This document shows positions 45,895 through 57,442 of a stretch of DNA of 64,000 nucleotides, one piece after another (within the stretch, counting starts at the first letter, position 1; every line of letters starts with the position of its first letter). The notes under the pieces are model-generated. The model did not search any database. It worked only from the letters and a program-made list of their open reading frames with translations, and had not been told where the DNA came from. This DNA comes from Micrasema longulum (lineage: Eukaryota; Arthropoda; Insecta; Trichoptera; Brachycentridae), in the NCBI GenBank assembly GCA_022494885.1, contig JAGVSM010001257.1, forward strand, positions 1 to 64,000, in the 5' to 3' direction. A program made the position numbers and the translations under genes.

Positions 45895-46318
45895 ATTTGG
45901 TTTTTACAGGATTCTCTTACTACCCATCCACAATTCCTCCTTCATCTCTAACTCACATAGTGTCCATGCATACGGCTTGACTGTGGAATCATCTTCCATC
46001 TACCATCAAAGATGTTACTACAGTATCTCTTTTTAAATCACGTCTGAATAAACATCTCCTTTCTCTTCCTTAATCTCTCGTCCTTTCTTCTTTTTTCATT
46101 TTTCCCAGTGAGTAATAGTTTTTATTTAAGGTAATTTATAAACAAATAAGTTTATTTCTATTTTTTATATATCTTTAGCTTTTTAATCTTGAATTAAACT
46201 TGAATTATAAAAATAAAACTATTATTTTATTGGTTGGTTTGAAGAAATTGCCATTTGGCAATTAGCCCACCAATGTAAAAATAACATCATGTACAAAAAT
46301 TAAATAAATAAATAAACA
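45895..46318 (+). mobile_element. LINE group G 3' end
   Basis: Reads ...LWNHLPSTIKDVTTVSLFKS, then RLNKHLLSLP and a stop (45985-46072). One TGA replaces an expected arginine codon, consistent with CpG decay. The 3' end has TTGCCATTTGGCAA (46248-46261), AGCCCACC and (AAATA)n. It resembles LINE group D in layout but not in detail. Confidence 0.8.
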
Positions 46319-46430
46319 AATATTGATAAATTTACAACTAATATACAAAATATGAATAACATGAAATAGAAAAGCAATAAAATAAAGGTTGAGAATAATT
46401 TATTTAAAATTACTAACATTACAACAATTA

Positions 46431-46582
46431 GAAACATAAGCCCTGTAAATGCCTAGACTTCCATATTCCTTTCTCTAAAATGTTCTCCATTCCTGTTTTA
46501 ATTTGTTTATCTTAATGACTCACTAGCGGGTGAAATCCAGTGTTTTGTCCACAAACATTTGGACAAACTTAAAATATATTAA
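46431..46582 (-). mobile_element. FB family right arm
   Basis: AAGCCCTGTAAATGCCTAGA, CTAAAATGTTCTCCATTCC, GCGGGTGAAATCCAGTGTTT, CACAAACATTTGGACAAAC. An arm only, upstream of another partial copy in the same direction. Confidence 0.8.
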
Positions 46583-46642
46583 TAAAAACCAACTGCTCTA
46601 ATAAGGTTAAAAATTGGGAAAATTGTTTTCAGACGTTGCCGA

Positions 46643-46876
46643 GTATGTGAAATAATTCAATCAGATGTTTCATATCTTAAACTTCACTAAAATCAACAGA
46701 TAGAAGGATTGAAGAAATATTAATGTTCAAACATAGGCAAAATTGTCAATGTTACACCGTGTGTAAAGTGGACAATCAAACCAGCCAATGACAGGTCATA
46801 AACATAAGCATGTAAATGCCTAGACTTCCATATTCCCTTCGCTAAAATGTTCTCCATTCCTGTTGTAATTTGTAAA
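46643..46876 (-). mobile_element. FB family copy, half
   Basis: TATGTGAAATAATTCAATCA (matching the 19.4-kb hairpin arm), TGTTACACCGTGTGTAAAG, CCAGCCAATGACAGGTCATA, CTAGACTTCCATATTCCC. Ends where SINE B begins. Confidence 0.8.
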
Positions 46877-46982
46877 TCATTATTATCCAATGGAAATCAA
46901 GTTGTGGTAGAGTGGGGTTCGAACCTCGGGCCTCTGATCCGTGAGTCCGTGACAGTCCGCGACACGGTACGACTACCCGGTT
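46877..46982 (-). mobile_element. SINE family B copy, head and part of body
   Basis: Minus strand: head GTGTCGCGGACTGTCACGG-type wording, box B GAGGTTCGAACCCC, then ACTCTACCACAACTTGATT and TTCCATTGGATAATAATG. Truncated body, abutting the FB copy. Confidence 0.75.
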
Positions 46983-47104
46983 CAGCAGTATGTTGTTGAT
47001 AGTATCTTTGTTTTATATGACGCTTAAATTCTCAATTTGATAACACGAAATACGGACCTAGACAATGTAGCGAATTAATTTGAAAAGTGTATATGTACAT
47101 ATTA

Positions 47105-47225
47105 TACCGTTTATTTACATATAACGGCGGGAAAATTGCCTAAAGACAATTTCTTCCTTCCTACCCACCTACCCAAACTGTTCGATTTGAGGAAATCACT
47201 ATTATATGGACATATTGTAGATATA
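47105..47225 (-). mobile_element. LINE group D 3' end, short
   Basis: Minus strand: GTTTGGGTAGGTGGGTAGG, then TTGTCTTTAGGCAA (47136-47149), TTTCCCGCCGTTATATG and a short AAATAAA tail. The stem keeps pairing through a G-U pair (TTGTC/GGCAA). Confidence 0.7.
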
Positions 47226-48545
47226 ATAGAGTAGAATATTTTTATTATAAAACAAAACTATTTTTTTTTAGAAACGGAAATTAATTTTATATCTAGACTA
47301 TTGAAAAGGGGAGGGGGTGAATGTGGGAAGAAAGTAGGAAGATAAAGGAAAAGCTCAATTATAAAAAAATTCCAAACGGAAAATGCAGTAGTACGAGTAT
47401 TTCGGTCGAGCTGTTTTTAAATAAATCACAAAATTATCAGCCGATAAATCGATTAGGAAAGAGAAAGTAATACTTGTCGCAATTTGTATCATCTGAAATA
47501 AAACAAACTATTAAATAATTCGCATTTAAAGCGTTGACATGATATGTCCACATAACCTCACTTCTGATTTTTCTACTAATTTTCAACATATTAACTTTTC
47601 ATTGATCATATAAATAAAATCGCGCTTCACGTAACATAAATGACATCGCTCCAGTCTCCACGTGGAGTTATTTATAGCCATTATTTTTATTTCATGTTAA
47701 GTGAATCGTTCTTGTACTCGAGAGAGTAGGTACCTACCATTAAAATTCATAAATATTTTGTGATAATAATTTAGATCCGCAGTTCAGTCAGAGTGGCACC
47801 CAGACTCGTAAAACGTGCCATTAAATAGTCCCGTTTGATATGTTCACGTAATTAGCAGACCTGCTCGCCTCGCAAATTTCAAAACATATTCAATGAGTCG
47901 TATATTTTCAAAGCAAGTCACATCCATCATAAACAACCTCAGGATTTGAAAGAAACGTTTTTCTTATGAAAACTTAAACATATATATATATTGTACAAAC
48001 AAGATTTTTAATATAGTTATGTTGATTGAATCGAAGTTCACTTCGTTACAAGTTATGAAAAATTATATATCATGTTATAGTTGTATTCCTTTACTAAAAC
48101 AAATTCAGTAACACTGAGAACTTATTGTTTTAAAATAATGTATTATAAATGGATGTAATTCACATCACAGTTCGTATTTGCGTTCTACTTGTTTTGTCTG
48201 TCGAAATGGTCCAGATAAACCCTATTTTTTATGTTTCAAGAAATAACCCTTGCTCTCCGCGTTTCGTCGATTTTTAAAAAAATGTTTAGGTATACGTAAT
48301 TTTATAGAACATTACCAAGGAGTTTACAATATTTATTACAAGCATATTACAATATTTATTTATAGACGTATTTACACTTTGACGATTATGTACAAAAGCA
48401 GAATAAAAATTATGATATAATAATTATCTTAATCGAACAAAAATATCATCATTTTTCAGCTAATCTTATTCATAAATAAATACAAATGTAAATAATAATA
48501 ATAATATAATAAACTTGTATAAATAAGATGCAAAATTCTTAATTA
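47226..48545. other. No gene seen; E-box palindrome at 47656-47667
   Basis: CTCCACGTGGAG is a perfect 12-bp palindrome around CACGTG within a GC-balanced block (47620-47870) that lacks repeat partners. The rest is AT-rich. Regulatory role is inference. Confidence 0.35.
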
Positions 48546-48848
48546 TTCCAAATTTGTTGCAACAGAGAAGGAAAACATTTTTGAGCGTAACATTCACCAT
48601 TTTGCCCATGTTTAAATATCCACATTTCCTCAACCCTTCCATCTGTTGACTTTTGTGAAGTAAAAGAGCTAAAACCTTCGTTGATTCATCCCGCTGAACC
48701 AATTCACCTACTGCAACGCCTGAAAACAATTTTCCAATTTTTATACGTCTTCGTATAACAATGTTATAATTTTAATAATATTTAGAAATTACTTCCTAGG
48801 GAGGCAATCCAGCCCGTCTACAAACATTTGGACATTCTCAAAACATTG
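48546..48848 (+). mobile_element. FB family copy with internal deletion
   Basis: AATTTGTTGCAACAGAGAAG joins directly to GCGTAACATTCACCATTTTG, so the hairpin core is deleted. The inner block (GTTGACTTTTGTGAAGTAAA, TTGATTCATCCCGCTGAACC) and the right outer end (CTACAAACATTTGGACATTC, CTCAAAACATTG) remain. Confidence 0.85.
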
Positions 48849-49110
48849 TTTCTTAATTATTATTTTTATATGACTTTTTTGTATTAAATGTATGAACTCT
48901 TGAACTATGGACTGTTGTAATTATGTATTAACTTAACATATATTATATTTTTTAATACAATCGTGATCGAAAATAATTCTTGGTTGTTTTAAATTTTATG
49001 TATGGCTTAAAACTTAAATTGAAGGTAGTTTAATTTAACGAAGCCATCTGGAACTCGACCAGGGCTTGTGAATTTTTAAATCGCAATTCAATATATTTAT
49101 TTACAATCTC

Positions 49111-49218
49111 CCATACGGCTTTTACATGGATACCTACATCATCACATACACAAAGTAATATATTCCATACGGCTTTTACATGGATACCTACATCATCACA
49201 TACACAAAGTAATATATT
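49111..49218. repeat. Perfect 54-bp tandem duplication
   Basis: Two identical units starting CCATACGGCTTTTACATGG (49111-49164 and 49165-49218). No differences seen, so it is recent or copy-number variable. The minus frame through it repeats NILLCVCDDVGIHVKAVW, an artefact of 54 being divisible by 3. Confidence 0.95.
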
Positions 49219-50464
49219 TATATGGGTATACAAATAACAATACAAATATAATTAACTTGAAAAGAAGGTGATTATAGTGACCCTTAGATAAAACGATACT
49301 CTACGAACATTATATTTAATGGATTATTTATTTATTTTATTGTACGTACAGGTCTAGGCAATTTTCAAAATGAAACGCAAATATAAGATGCTTTGAATAA
49401 TAAAACAAATATATACTACATTGGTTCAATGACTTGCTTGAAACACAGAACATTTCTGCCCTTCCAATCTAATAGGCAATATCCAGCAAACATTTAATAA
49501 AATGTGTTTTATTAATTCCATCTAATATTGTAATCCTTCTAAACAACGTACTCTGATAAATGCATCTAAAATTATTTAAAAAAACTTGTTTATACGCTAA
49601 AAAAATACAAAATACATATAATCATAATTTCCTCAAAACTATTAAAATCCTTGTTACTGCTTTCTTGCTTGGAACGACAGATTTAAGTTATTTAACTTAT
49701 TGAAATGTCTAGGTATTTTTGTGCGGCTAGATGTTAGACGGAATCTGTTTTTTGGTTCTGAACATTTTGTATTAATTGTTTGACTGTTTTTTGTTTGAAA
49801 TATTTTTCAGTTTACAATAGGATTAGTTTTTGGGCTGTGAAATATTGTTCGGTGTTGGTTTTTATAGTAAAAAACTCAAGTTTTTGATAAAAATCGTTAT
49901 CCTTTCTGGGATAACCTTATTTTAGAAGTTTGTAACGAATTACTGGCGGGTTATGAAACAGAGAATTGGTATCGCTCGGCGCAGAGGTTCAGTAAGAACA
50001 GTAGTGGCCGAAATCTCAGCACTGAAACATGAAAAAACTTGGCAGTCTCTCCGTCTGTCACTCTTGGCCGCCATCCCGTCTGATGGTATTTATCTACCCG
50101 CTCCCGTGCCTCCAGTCTTCATTCATCTGTGCCCCGAGCGCCCATTCTTCCGATGAACAAGTATTTGTTTAATTTATTTACGCTTAAAGGGCACTACATA
50201 TGTAATCGACATACCTACCCTTTAGGAAAAAAACGAGACAGTAATTAAAGAAAGCATCTGATTGAGACTAAGCGTTTCCTAATACTTAAAATAATTAGAC
50301 ATCATCCATACGTTTATAATTTACGTCATTATTGTGGTGCTTTAACACGTAGATTACCCAAAGTGTACTCTAAGCTTAACCGATTTGCATAGTTTCAACC
50401 AGCGCTGTGCCAGCGGGTATCATGAAAGACATCAGACTCTTCTACGGTGAATTCTATTAAAAAT
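49219..50464. other. No gene seen
   Basis: AT-rich with a GC-balanced patch at 49945-50160 and a 67-codon frame without recognised domain (49953-50156). Confidence 0.4.
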
Positions 50465-50560
50465 CTACAGATATGGAGAAAAACGAATGTTCAATAAACG
50501 TGTACAGTGACAACTCAAATCAGACAACGACAAGTCATAAACCCCGCAAATGTTCGTGAC
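50465..50560 (-). mobile_element. FB family remnant, very diverged
   Basis: Blocks CGTGTACAGTGACAACTCAA, CAACGACAAGTCATAAACCC and CGCAAATGT align with CAGTGTGTAAAGTGGCCACT and CAATGACAGGTCATAAGCCC of other copies. Heavily mutated, hence tentative. Confidence 0.5.
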
Positions 50561-51903
50561 GTTAAGTAATACATTGTCTATGATAAACATAAAAAGTGTG
50601 TATTTTGGACTCGGTTGTGTCAGTTGGAGAGGAACTGCAAGGACTGTATTAGACCCGATAGTAAAAACATGTCTTAAGAGTTATATCAAGTAGGCCGTTC
50701 AGGTCCCCGAGTGAAGAGTTGTTTAAAACTCTACAACTTCTCGATGTAAGGCAATCTTATATAAGAACAGTTTTAATTTAAACTCATAAATACTGGGAAA
50801 CCCTAGACAGGATACGCCATGCACTCGAAACGCGAAGTTCTTTAACCCTGTATAGGGCAGTACTCTGGAGAACTTTGAAAATATTGTTTTAATATATCAT
50901 TATATTCAATGTTTTTTTTTTCTTTAGCAAGTGGAAGAAACGTATTACCAAAGACTGTTAAGAAATCACTTAATGATGCCCCGAGCACGTCTACAAATGT
51001 TTCAAAGATCTTTTATTTTTTACCAGACCAAAGCTGTATAACTTAGTACCTTGTATCTAGAAATACGAAAGTAAAACATGTGTTGGGAAAAATAATTGGC
51101 GAATGATTGATTGACCATGGGAAGATAGGAGAAAACTTGTTAACAATAATTATAACTTTATTGCGTCGGGTTTCTGGCACAAGTTGGTATCTACATTTTA
51201 CTAGTTGTGAAATATTGCACTTTTAAAGTGTAAATCTGATCCCAAATCAACAATTCAAATAAAACTGCAAGATAAATATTATGAAATATATATATATTTT
51301 TAAATATAAAATAAGGAATATTTTTAACTACGTTTTAAACAAAGATTATTTGATGCCATTTATGAAGACATCTCATTTTTCCATAAATTGTAGTCATCAA
51401 CTTGTGCCAGAAACCCGATTTGTTTATTTATTTTACAAAAACAAACAGTCAACACTGATAATATGTTTATGTACCCATACTTACATACATTAAAAACTTT
51501 TTTACAAATTTGTTTTATAATAAATATGTATTTATAAATGTATTTTGGTATGTGTTTTAAAGCTTTGAAAGTACATTTATATTATATTTTTTTACCGCAA
51601 TATATCGGTTCCTTAGAACAGGCATTTTCTATACTGGATCCGAGAGATTCGAATAAATTTGTATTCTGCTATATCACACCGCTTGTTTCACTTATCCTTG
51701 GTCCATAAGTAATATATTGATAAGTTGTGCGTTTCTTTTTTCAAATCTGTAAACAAATAAATTAAAAAATAAAATATTATATTATCCCCCCTTCAAAAAA
51801 GTTCTCCATTTGTTGAAAAATCTTTCAAAGCATTTTTAAAATGCATTAATTTACACTTTTTATGCAAAAATGTAACGGCCGTCCATAAATATTTAAAATA
51901 TTT
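50561..51903. other. No gene seen
   Basis: AT-rich and mixed sequence. No open frame or repeat structure that I can support. Confidence 0.4.
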
Positions 51904-52254
51904 TTAATGGAAACGGAATAATTTAACGTGTTTTGCAAAATGCCCAAATTGTTGAACATTCAATGAATATATTGAATATCTCAAGAATAGCACTAAAGAT
52001 ACGAAGTGTTGATAGTTTGACGGCATTATTAGATTGATTTTATTGCCGGAATCAAACAAGTCAGTGTGCCATAAAATAGCATCGTAAAATCTGCTGATTT
52101 TCAGGCTTAATAAAGATGAGCTCGTCTCTATTTCATTTCTAGAATCGACCAAATTACTATCATCCGTAGCATCTTCATAAACATATTCCGTCGCCACTTC
52201 AGTAAGACTCGAGGGCGAAAAAGAAAACGCCGAGTTTTCGCGGGTTATCTGTCA
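51904..52254 (-). CDS. Unrecognised ORF beside a CpG island
   Basis: On the minus strand the frame is open from 52254 to a stop at 51904 (about 116 codons). It begins with a serine-rich, acidic stretch (SFSPSSLTEVATEYVYEDAT, DDSNLVDSRNEIETSSS). There is no ATG near its beginning and TGA precedes it, so as a gene it would need an upstream exon. A minus-strand donor-like AG/GTAAGT at 52469/52468 and a CAG at 52255-52257 could frame an intron, but that intron would contain the GC-rich island and lack a pyrimidine tract. No known domain. More likely not a gene, but worth an RNA check. Confidence 0.2.
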
Positions 52255-52420
52255 GTTAGGCACGCCCGGCCGTGTGGACGTTGACTGCCCGGGGCGGGGT
52301 GGCGGCGGCAGGGGGGGGAGACGCTCCGTGCGGGGAGTGCGCACGCGCGCCGCGACGCCGGTAGGCTCGCCGCATTATCACGGATGCGCTTTCCGGACAA
52401 AACAATAACTGACGCATTCT
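52235..52420. promoter_or_regulatory. CpG-rich island 1, possible bidirectional promoter
   Basis: Very GC- and CpG-rich (GGGGCGGGGTGGCGGCGGCA, GCGCACGCGCGCCGCGACGC) in AT-rich surroundings. TCAGTT, the insect initiator consensus, occurs on the plus strand at 52252-52257 and on the minus strand at 52412-52407, each pointing across the island. DPE spacing does not fit exactly. No transcript evidence. Confidence 0.4.
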
Positions 52421-52604
52421 TCTGTCATTTAAAATTGCATGTATTTTTAATCGGATAAAATAACTTACCTAAGATGCTACGTTTTATCTGTAATTTTTAG
52501 GATTTAAATTCAATCAAATTGTACTGAAATAGATTTTCCGAAATTCACCGTCTTATTATTTTGTTAATTAATTTTAATGTAATTTTTAAATATTCTCCTT
52601 ATTC

Positions 52605-52795
52605 CTCTCGCACTACCCTGCGAGTCTCCTCATCCCCCTCCCCCCTTCCCCCCTCCGCGGGCCCGGCCGGCGAGGGGCGAAGCTCGGTCCTCAGTACCGC
52701 GCGGCCCCCCGACCGCTCCGCACGTGCCACGCGCTCCTAACGCCGCCCACCACCCTCACCGCAGCAGGAGCTATACTCACCCCACTATATGTTTG
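52605..52795. promoter_or_regulatory. CpG-rich island 2
   Basis: C-rich run CCCCCTCCCCCCTTCCCCCC followed by GGGCCCGGCCGGCGAGGGGC and CCGCGCGGCCCCCCGACC, also TCAGTA at about 52690 and CACGTG at 52722. It looks like a promoter, 5' UTR or regulatory island. Strand unknown. It sits directly before the diverged tandem array. Confidence 0.35.
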
Positions 52796-52880
52796 TGACC
52801 CTTCTCTATAGCACTTATCTTCACCTCATTGTTTAAACTCGTTTACTTTGATTCTACTTTCCACGGCATCGGTCTGTGTT

Positions 52881-53480
52881 GTCATGTCACTCACAACTTG
52901 TGTGTGTTCCTAGTTCCTACCGGTCTCATGCTATTTACACTTCGGTTACATATTCTGTGTAGTGAAGTCATTCTGATTACACGGTTAGTGTATTGCAGTC
53001 ACCCAGTTACATATTTTGTTTAGTGTCATTTTAGTTACCCATGTGTGCAGTATTATCATTTCTTTCATTGTAGTGTAGTTATTTCTGTTACATATGTGTA
53101 ATGTGGTCATTTCGGTTACAAAATGTGCAGTTCATACACTCTAGTAACATTATATATAAGTATTGTACTGGGTAAATAATGCACCTATTTGTTTTAGCGT
53201 AATCATTTTAATGTCTTTTACTATGTAACGTTGTAATTTCAGTTTTAAATTGTCCAGCATACTTGTTACAGTTTCATATTTCATACTGATCATTGCAATC
53301 ATTCCGGTTACATATCTCTCACAGTGTAATGTAGTCGTTTCATTTACGGCTTGTCCAGCGTAGTCATTACAGTTTAATATATATTACTGAAATCATTTCA
53401 GTTACAATTTGTTTAACGCAGTCATTACAGAAAGTTTTGTATATCTTATCATTTTAGTTACATACCCGTGGTTTTAGTTT
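52881..53480 (+). repeat. Strongly diverged tandem array, about 29-bp units
   Basis: At least 16 variants of a GTCATTTCGGTTACATAT-like unit follow each other at 23-36 base spacing. Examples are GTCATTCTGATTACA (52970), GTCACCCAGTTACATATT, GTCATTTTAGTTACC, GTTATTTCTGTTACATATG, GTCATTTCGGTTACA, ATCATTCCGGTTACATATC, ATCATTTCAGTTACA and ATCATTTTAGTTACATA (53450). Between them run GTGTAGTGTA- or CAGCGTA-like pieces. Divergence is high, so the array is old or selected only for the core. Confidence 0.7.
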
Positions 53481-54526
53481 TATTTTATTATATAATTTGT
53501 ACAATTTTAAATTTAACTGGAATTATTACTAAGGTATACGTAAAATATCTCACTTGGCCTTAAATTAATATAAAGATCGGTATAGTAAAGTAACGCCGCT
53601 ACTCAGTAAAAATAACTGTATTTTCACAAGTTTTTAGTTTTCAGCTTTTCAGTAACAGTTTCATTCCTTTTATGCGTTACACCTTCTTTCCTTGCATGAA
53701 ATGTTTCAACACGTCTATTAATATGTAAACCTAGGAACCTAACAATCTGTGTTTTTTATCTCTATTTTGTAAAGTTTTGTAGCATCGAAAAATCCGAATT
53801 TCATTTTACGAAGGTGTTCCGGGTTCCTTTGAATTCTTTTAGCTTACTCAAACTTTTCAAGATGGTAGGTGCCGGCCATTATTTTTGCAAAAGTTTGTTT
53901 TATTTCTGCACCCCCGTTCAATTCTTATTCAGTCAAAAAATATTAAGACTGTCACTTAAAAAAAAATCATATACCTTATTGTGTATATTTGTTTTCCTAT
54001 ATTCACGTTTATTTTGCATGCAAAAACATACAAAAAAATGTACTTCCGATTGTCTTCCTTACTGGCTAAAAAATTCTCCGAATTAATTCAGTAGTATACA
54101 ATTGACTAAAATTTTTAAAAACACTTAACTTTCAGGCCTTATATTAATAGCGCGGTTGAAGTAATATTCGATGTTAAATTAAACGAGTCAGTATTTTTTC
54201 TTAAATCTATAAATCAGTCGATATTTCTTTTATCGCGTTTCCTGTCATGTTTTATAACTAAAGTCCTCTCGAGACGAATCAAATGCCCCGAAACTCGGCG
54301 GCACTGCTGTAAGCCAACGAAGAACTCCCTCGACTACCTTCCAGGCAACTCTTCAGGTTCTGGTCATCATATAAAACAATATTATAATCAGAAATATATT
54401 AAATTATTATGAAAATAAAACTTTGTTATTAGTGTTACACAATTTTTATTATTTTACAAGAACACTACTGCAGTTTCGGGAGAGCACTCCTCCCACCGAC
54501 GGGTGATATGAAACATATGGATACGC
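53481..54526. other. Unclassified; partial inverted match to 55 kb
   Basis: The segment 54028-54080 (TGTACTTCCGATTGTCTTCC, then TACTGGCTAAAAAATTCTCC) matches the reverse complement of 54995-55046. This suggests two inverted pieces of one older element around the 54.5-kb MITE. No gene seen. Confidence 0.4.
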
Positions 54527-54528
54527 TA

Positions 54529-54903
54529 GTCTATGGCGACGTAGCATCGTTATTCTGTTCAGAAATCCAAAATCCTCCTACAAAACTAAAACGAAAAGCA
54601 AACCAAACTTACCATGGATAAAGCAAGTAAATTATAGAAATTTAAAGAATTAATTTCAAATTGATTCCTTTTGACATCCAACCTTACCGCCTTCTCATTT
54701 AAAAATAATTCTGTTCATTGTTACTATATTCTATTATTTTTTTAGTGTATTTTTCTAACTTTTTGGCATAAAAAGTAAGTAACCCTTTTTACCTCCCATC
54801 TCTCTGGCTATCCCTGCTCAAAAATCACGTCTATCGGTTGCTTCGTTGAGACTTAAAGGACACACAAACAAAACATAATAACGATGGTACGTCGCCATAG
54901 ACT
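54529..54903. mobile_element. 375-bp MITE with 26-bp terminal inverted repeats
   Basis: Left end AGTCTATGGCGACGTAGCAT (then CGTTAT) and right end are inverted repeats differing at about one position. The interior is non-coding (CTCTCTGGCTATCCCTGCTC, TTGCTTCGTTGAGAC). The outer flanks read CT and TTA; a TA or TTA duplication is possible. Confidence 0.75.
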
Positions 54904-57442
54904 TACGGATGGATCGTCCATTTAAAATATTAGTATGGATGGTCACTCGAGTTCTTTCGCAAGCCTGAAAGCGAAGTATTTTTTTAAGATTTTACTAAAT
55001 GGATAAATTTTTAACGAGTATGGATGACAATCGGGAGTACATAATTTTTTTATACTAATTTTTAGCGATTTTTTTAGCGACTTAGGGTAATTTTCTATGG
55101 CCGACGATACTTTTTTTATCAGCATATTTAATGCGCTCTAAGTTTTTAGCGCAGTATATCTTTTCGTTGCTTTTCGCTAGTAAGTATGAATTTTTCCTAT
55201 TTCCGATTTTTCCTCTTCGTGTTACGATATCGATAGTATTATGAAGCTGTTCTTTGTGTTGCGATAATATACATGAAAACTGAAACCAATTTTAAGTTCG
55301 GTTTTGCTACCGCGTTCCGCGTGAATTGACCAATTTAATGATACCGAGGATTCTGAAATTAATACACGTTTTTAAAGCGATTGTCGATAAGATTTAAATA
55401 AAAATTTTAATGAATATATTGTCATCTTGGATACAACCCGTAACATTCCCCGGAAATTATTCTGATTAAACTTTTGATTAATCAACTAGTTTTAGTAAAT
55501 ATTAGTATGTAGTTCATGTCAGAATTACGGGCCGCGAATCTGACTTGGGAGGATTCACTGAGGTTGGCACCCGATAGAGAGGCCTGGAGGTTTGTTGTAG
55601 ATACCATATGCTCTATCGAGGTAGCAGACTTGGAATCATGAGGATGTCGTACCGACTTTTTAATTTCTACCCGTTTCGTGACCCATATCTTTGTCAGGAC
55701 TCTCGCTACATTAACATGTAAACACTAAAAGGCTTTGTCACCTACACCAATTTCACCACTGTATCATAATATTCACGAAAATATTTTATAACATGCACAG
55801 TTTAATTAAGTCATTCAACAAATGCTCTCCTTTTCATTATCTTAAACTGTTCGCAACGTTTGTAATCTTGTTATAATATAGCTTTAGCATAAATCTCAAT
55901 CTGAGTAATTCGTTGTATATTTTGTCATCAATTTAACAAAGCATTATCTTAATACCCTTTGGTTTTTAACGTTTACTGTCCCGAAATTGCAACTGGCTAT
56001 TTACAAGGTAATATGCTGTATCGAGGGTTGACAATCACATATTTGATGCATGTTTTGGGCTTCACTCATTGCACATCGTCAATATATTATGCTATCGTAT
56101 TATCTGTAAATTACGCACATCAATCATAGCTGCGGTTCATGATATCAATATAATATTTACTTGAGTTTTAATCATTATTTACTCTCGTCGCATAGTTTTT
56201 TTTTTCTTTGAGTTGTTATTTTTTATATTTGATTTATGCAGAAGCCTTATATTACGTTGATATTTATATTGCATTGTTTTTTACTTTAACATAAGTTTTT
56301 TTAGCTTATTCAGAAAAAAATATAATTAAATAATATTAAAACGAGTTTTTTTATTTTATATAAATTTATTGTATATATTCATATTTACGTTTTCCATCAC
56401 GTAAAATAATAAACAATTCCTGTGTACATAAGGGGAGTGTGAAGTTTTTTTTTATTTTTTAAAACATTAATTACCTAGAGTTAATTTTGAAATAACTATT
56501 TGAATTTGATTAACATAATTTGACACATTTGCACCGCTATAATATTTTTTTTGTGGAACTATTGATAATGTTAAAAAGCATTTGCATTATTAAATTAATT
56601 TAAACCACATTTTACAAGTTATTTAAGTAACAAAAAATATCAGTAGATGTATTAGAACCAATATATTTGCCTCGTATTAGCGTACCTACATTATTTTTCA
56701 TAAAAAATGAAGAAAAGGAAGTGCTTCGAATATCGATTTTTATAGAATTCAGAAAACTTTTTATTCCGGCTCTATTGTATTTTTGTCTTGGCTCTATAAT
56801 TGAATCAACGAATGCTAAGTGTATTATTGAAACAATAATATTAAAAAAACCTTTTATTTCAATCAGCATGGGATTTTTTTAAATCTGGATGGACACGACA
56901 TTTAAATAAATTAAAAATATTATGTATTAAAAATATTTGGCAGACCTTGGTCAATTTACACATTGATGACATTTAATAAAAACACTATTAAAATTTATAT
57001 TCAATATCTCTATATTATTTTCTTTCTATACATTCCAGTTGAATGATTTCCTTATAAAAATTAATGGCTAAAGGACTACTGTGAATTGAGTGTCAAGTGG
57101 AATCTAAGTGTAGGTGCCTTTTAACATATAGGTGCCTTTTAACACTCAACGTGAAATCGATAGTAGTAATTTTATAACAATAATGATTTTAGGGTAATTT
57201 TTACATTGAATACATATATAATTCGTTATATTATGAAATGGCGTAATTAACCCCAAACTATAGAAATAGTGAGGTGGATACCGTTTAACATTCATCAATT
57301 CAATTATTATTGTTGCCTTTAATTTACCCTCAGTTAAATCATATTCCGACAAGTAGCCAGGGACGATAACCTTTTATACGTTTTGCCGAAATAGAATGTG
57401 TGAAGTGCTGTTATTTTCCTTAGAATATTTCGCTTGACGTGA
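54904..57442. other. No gene seen
   Basis: Includes 54990-55190, an older inverted match to 54.03 kb, and long AT-rich DNA at 55850-57000. A short direct repeat (TAGGTGCCTTTTAACA, twice) lies at 57111-57142. No supported gene. Confidence 0.4.

Noticed and set aside
51904..52254. Acidic minus-strand ORF as a confident gene
   Set aside because: No start codon near its beginning, no known domain, no well-formed acceptor. Kept only as a low-confidence feature.
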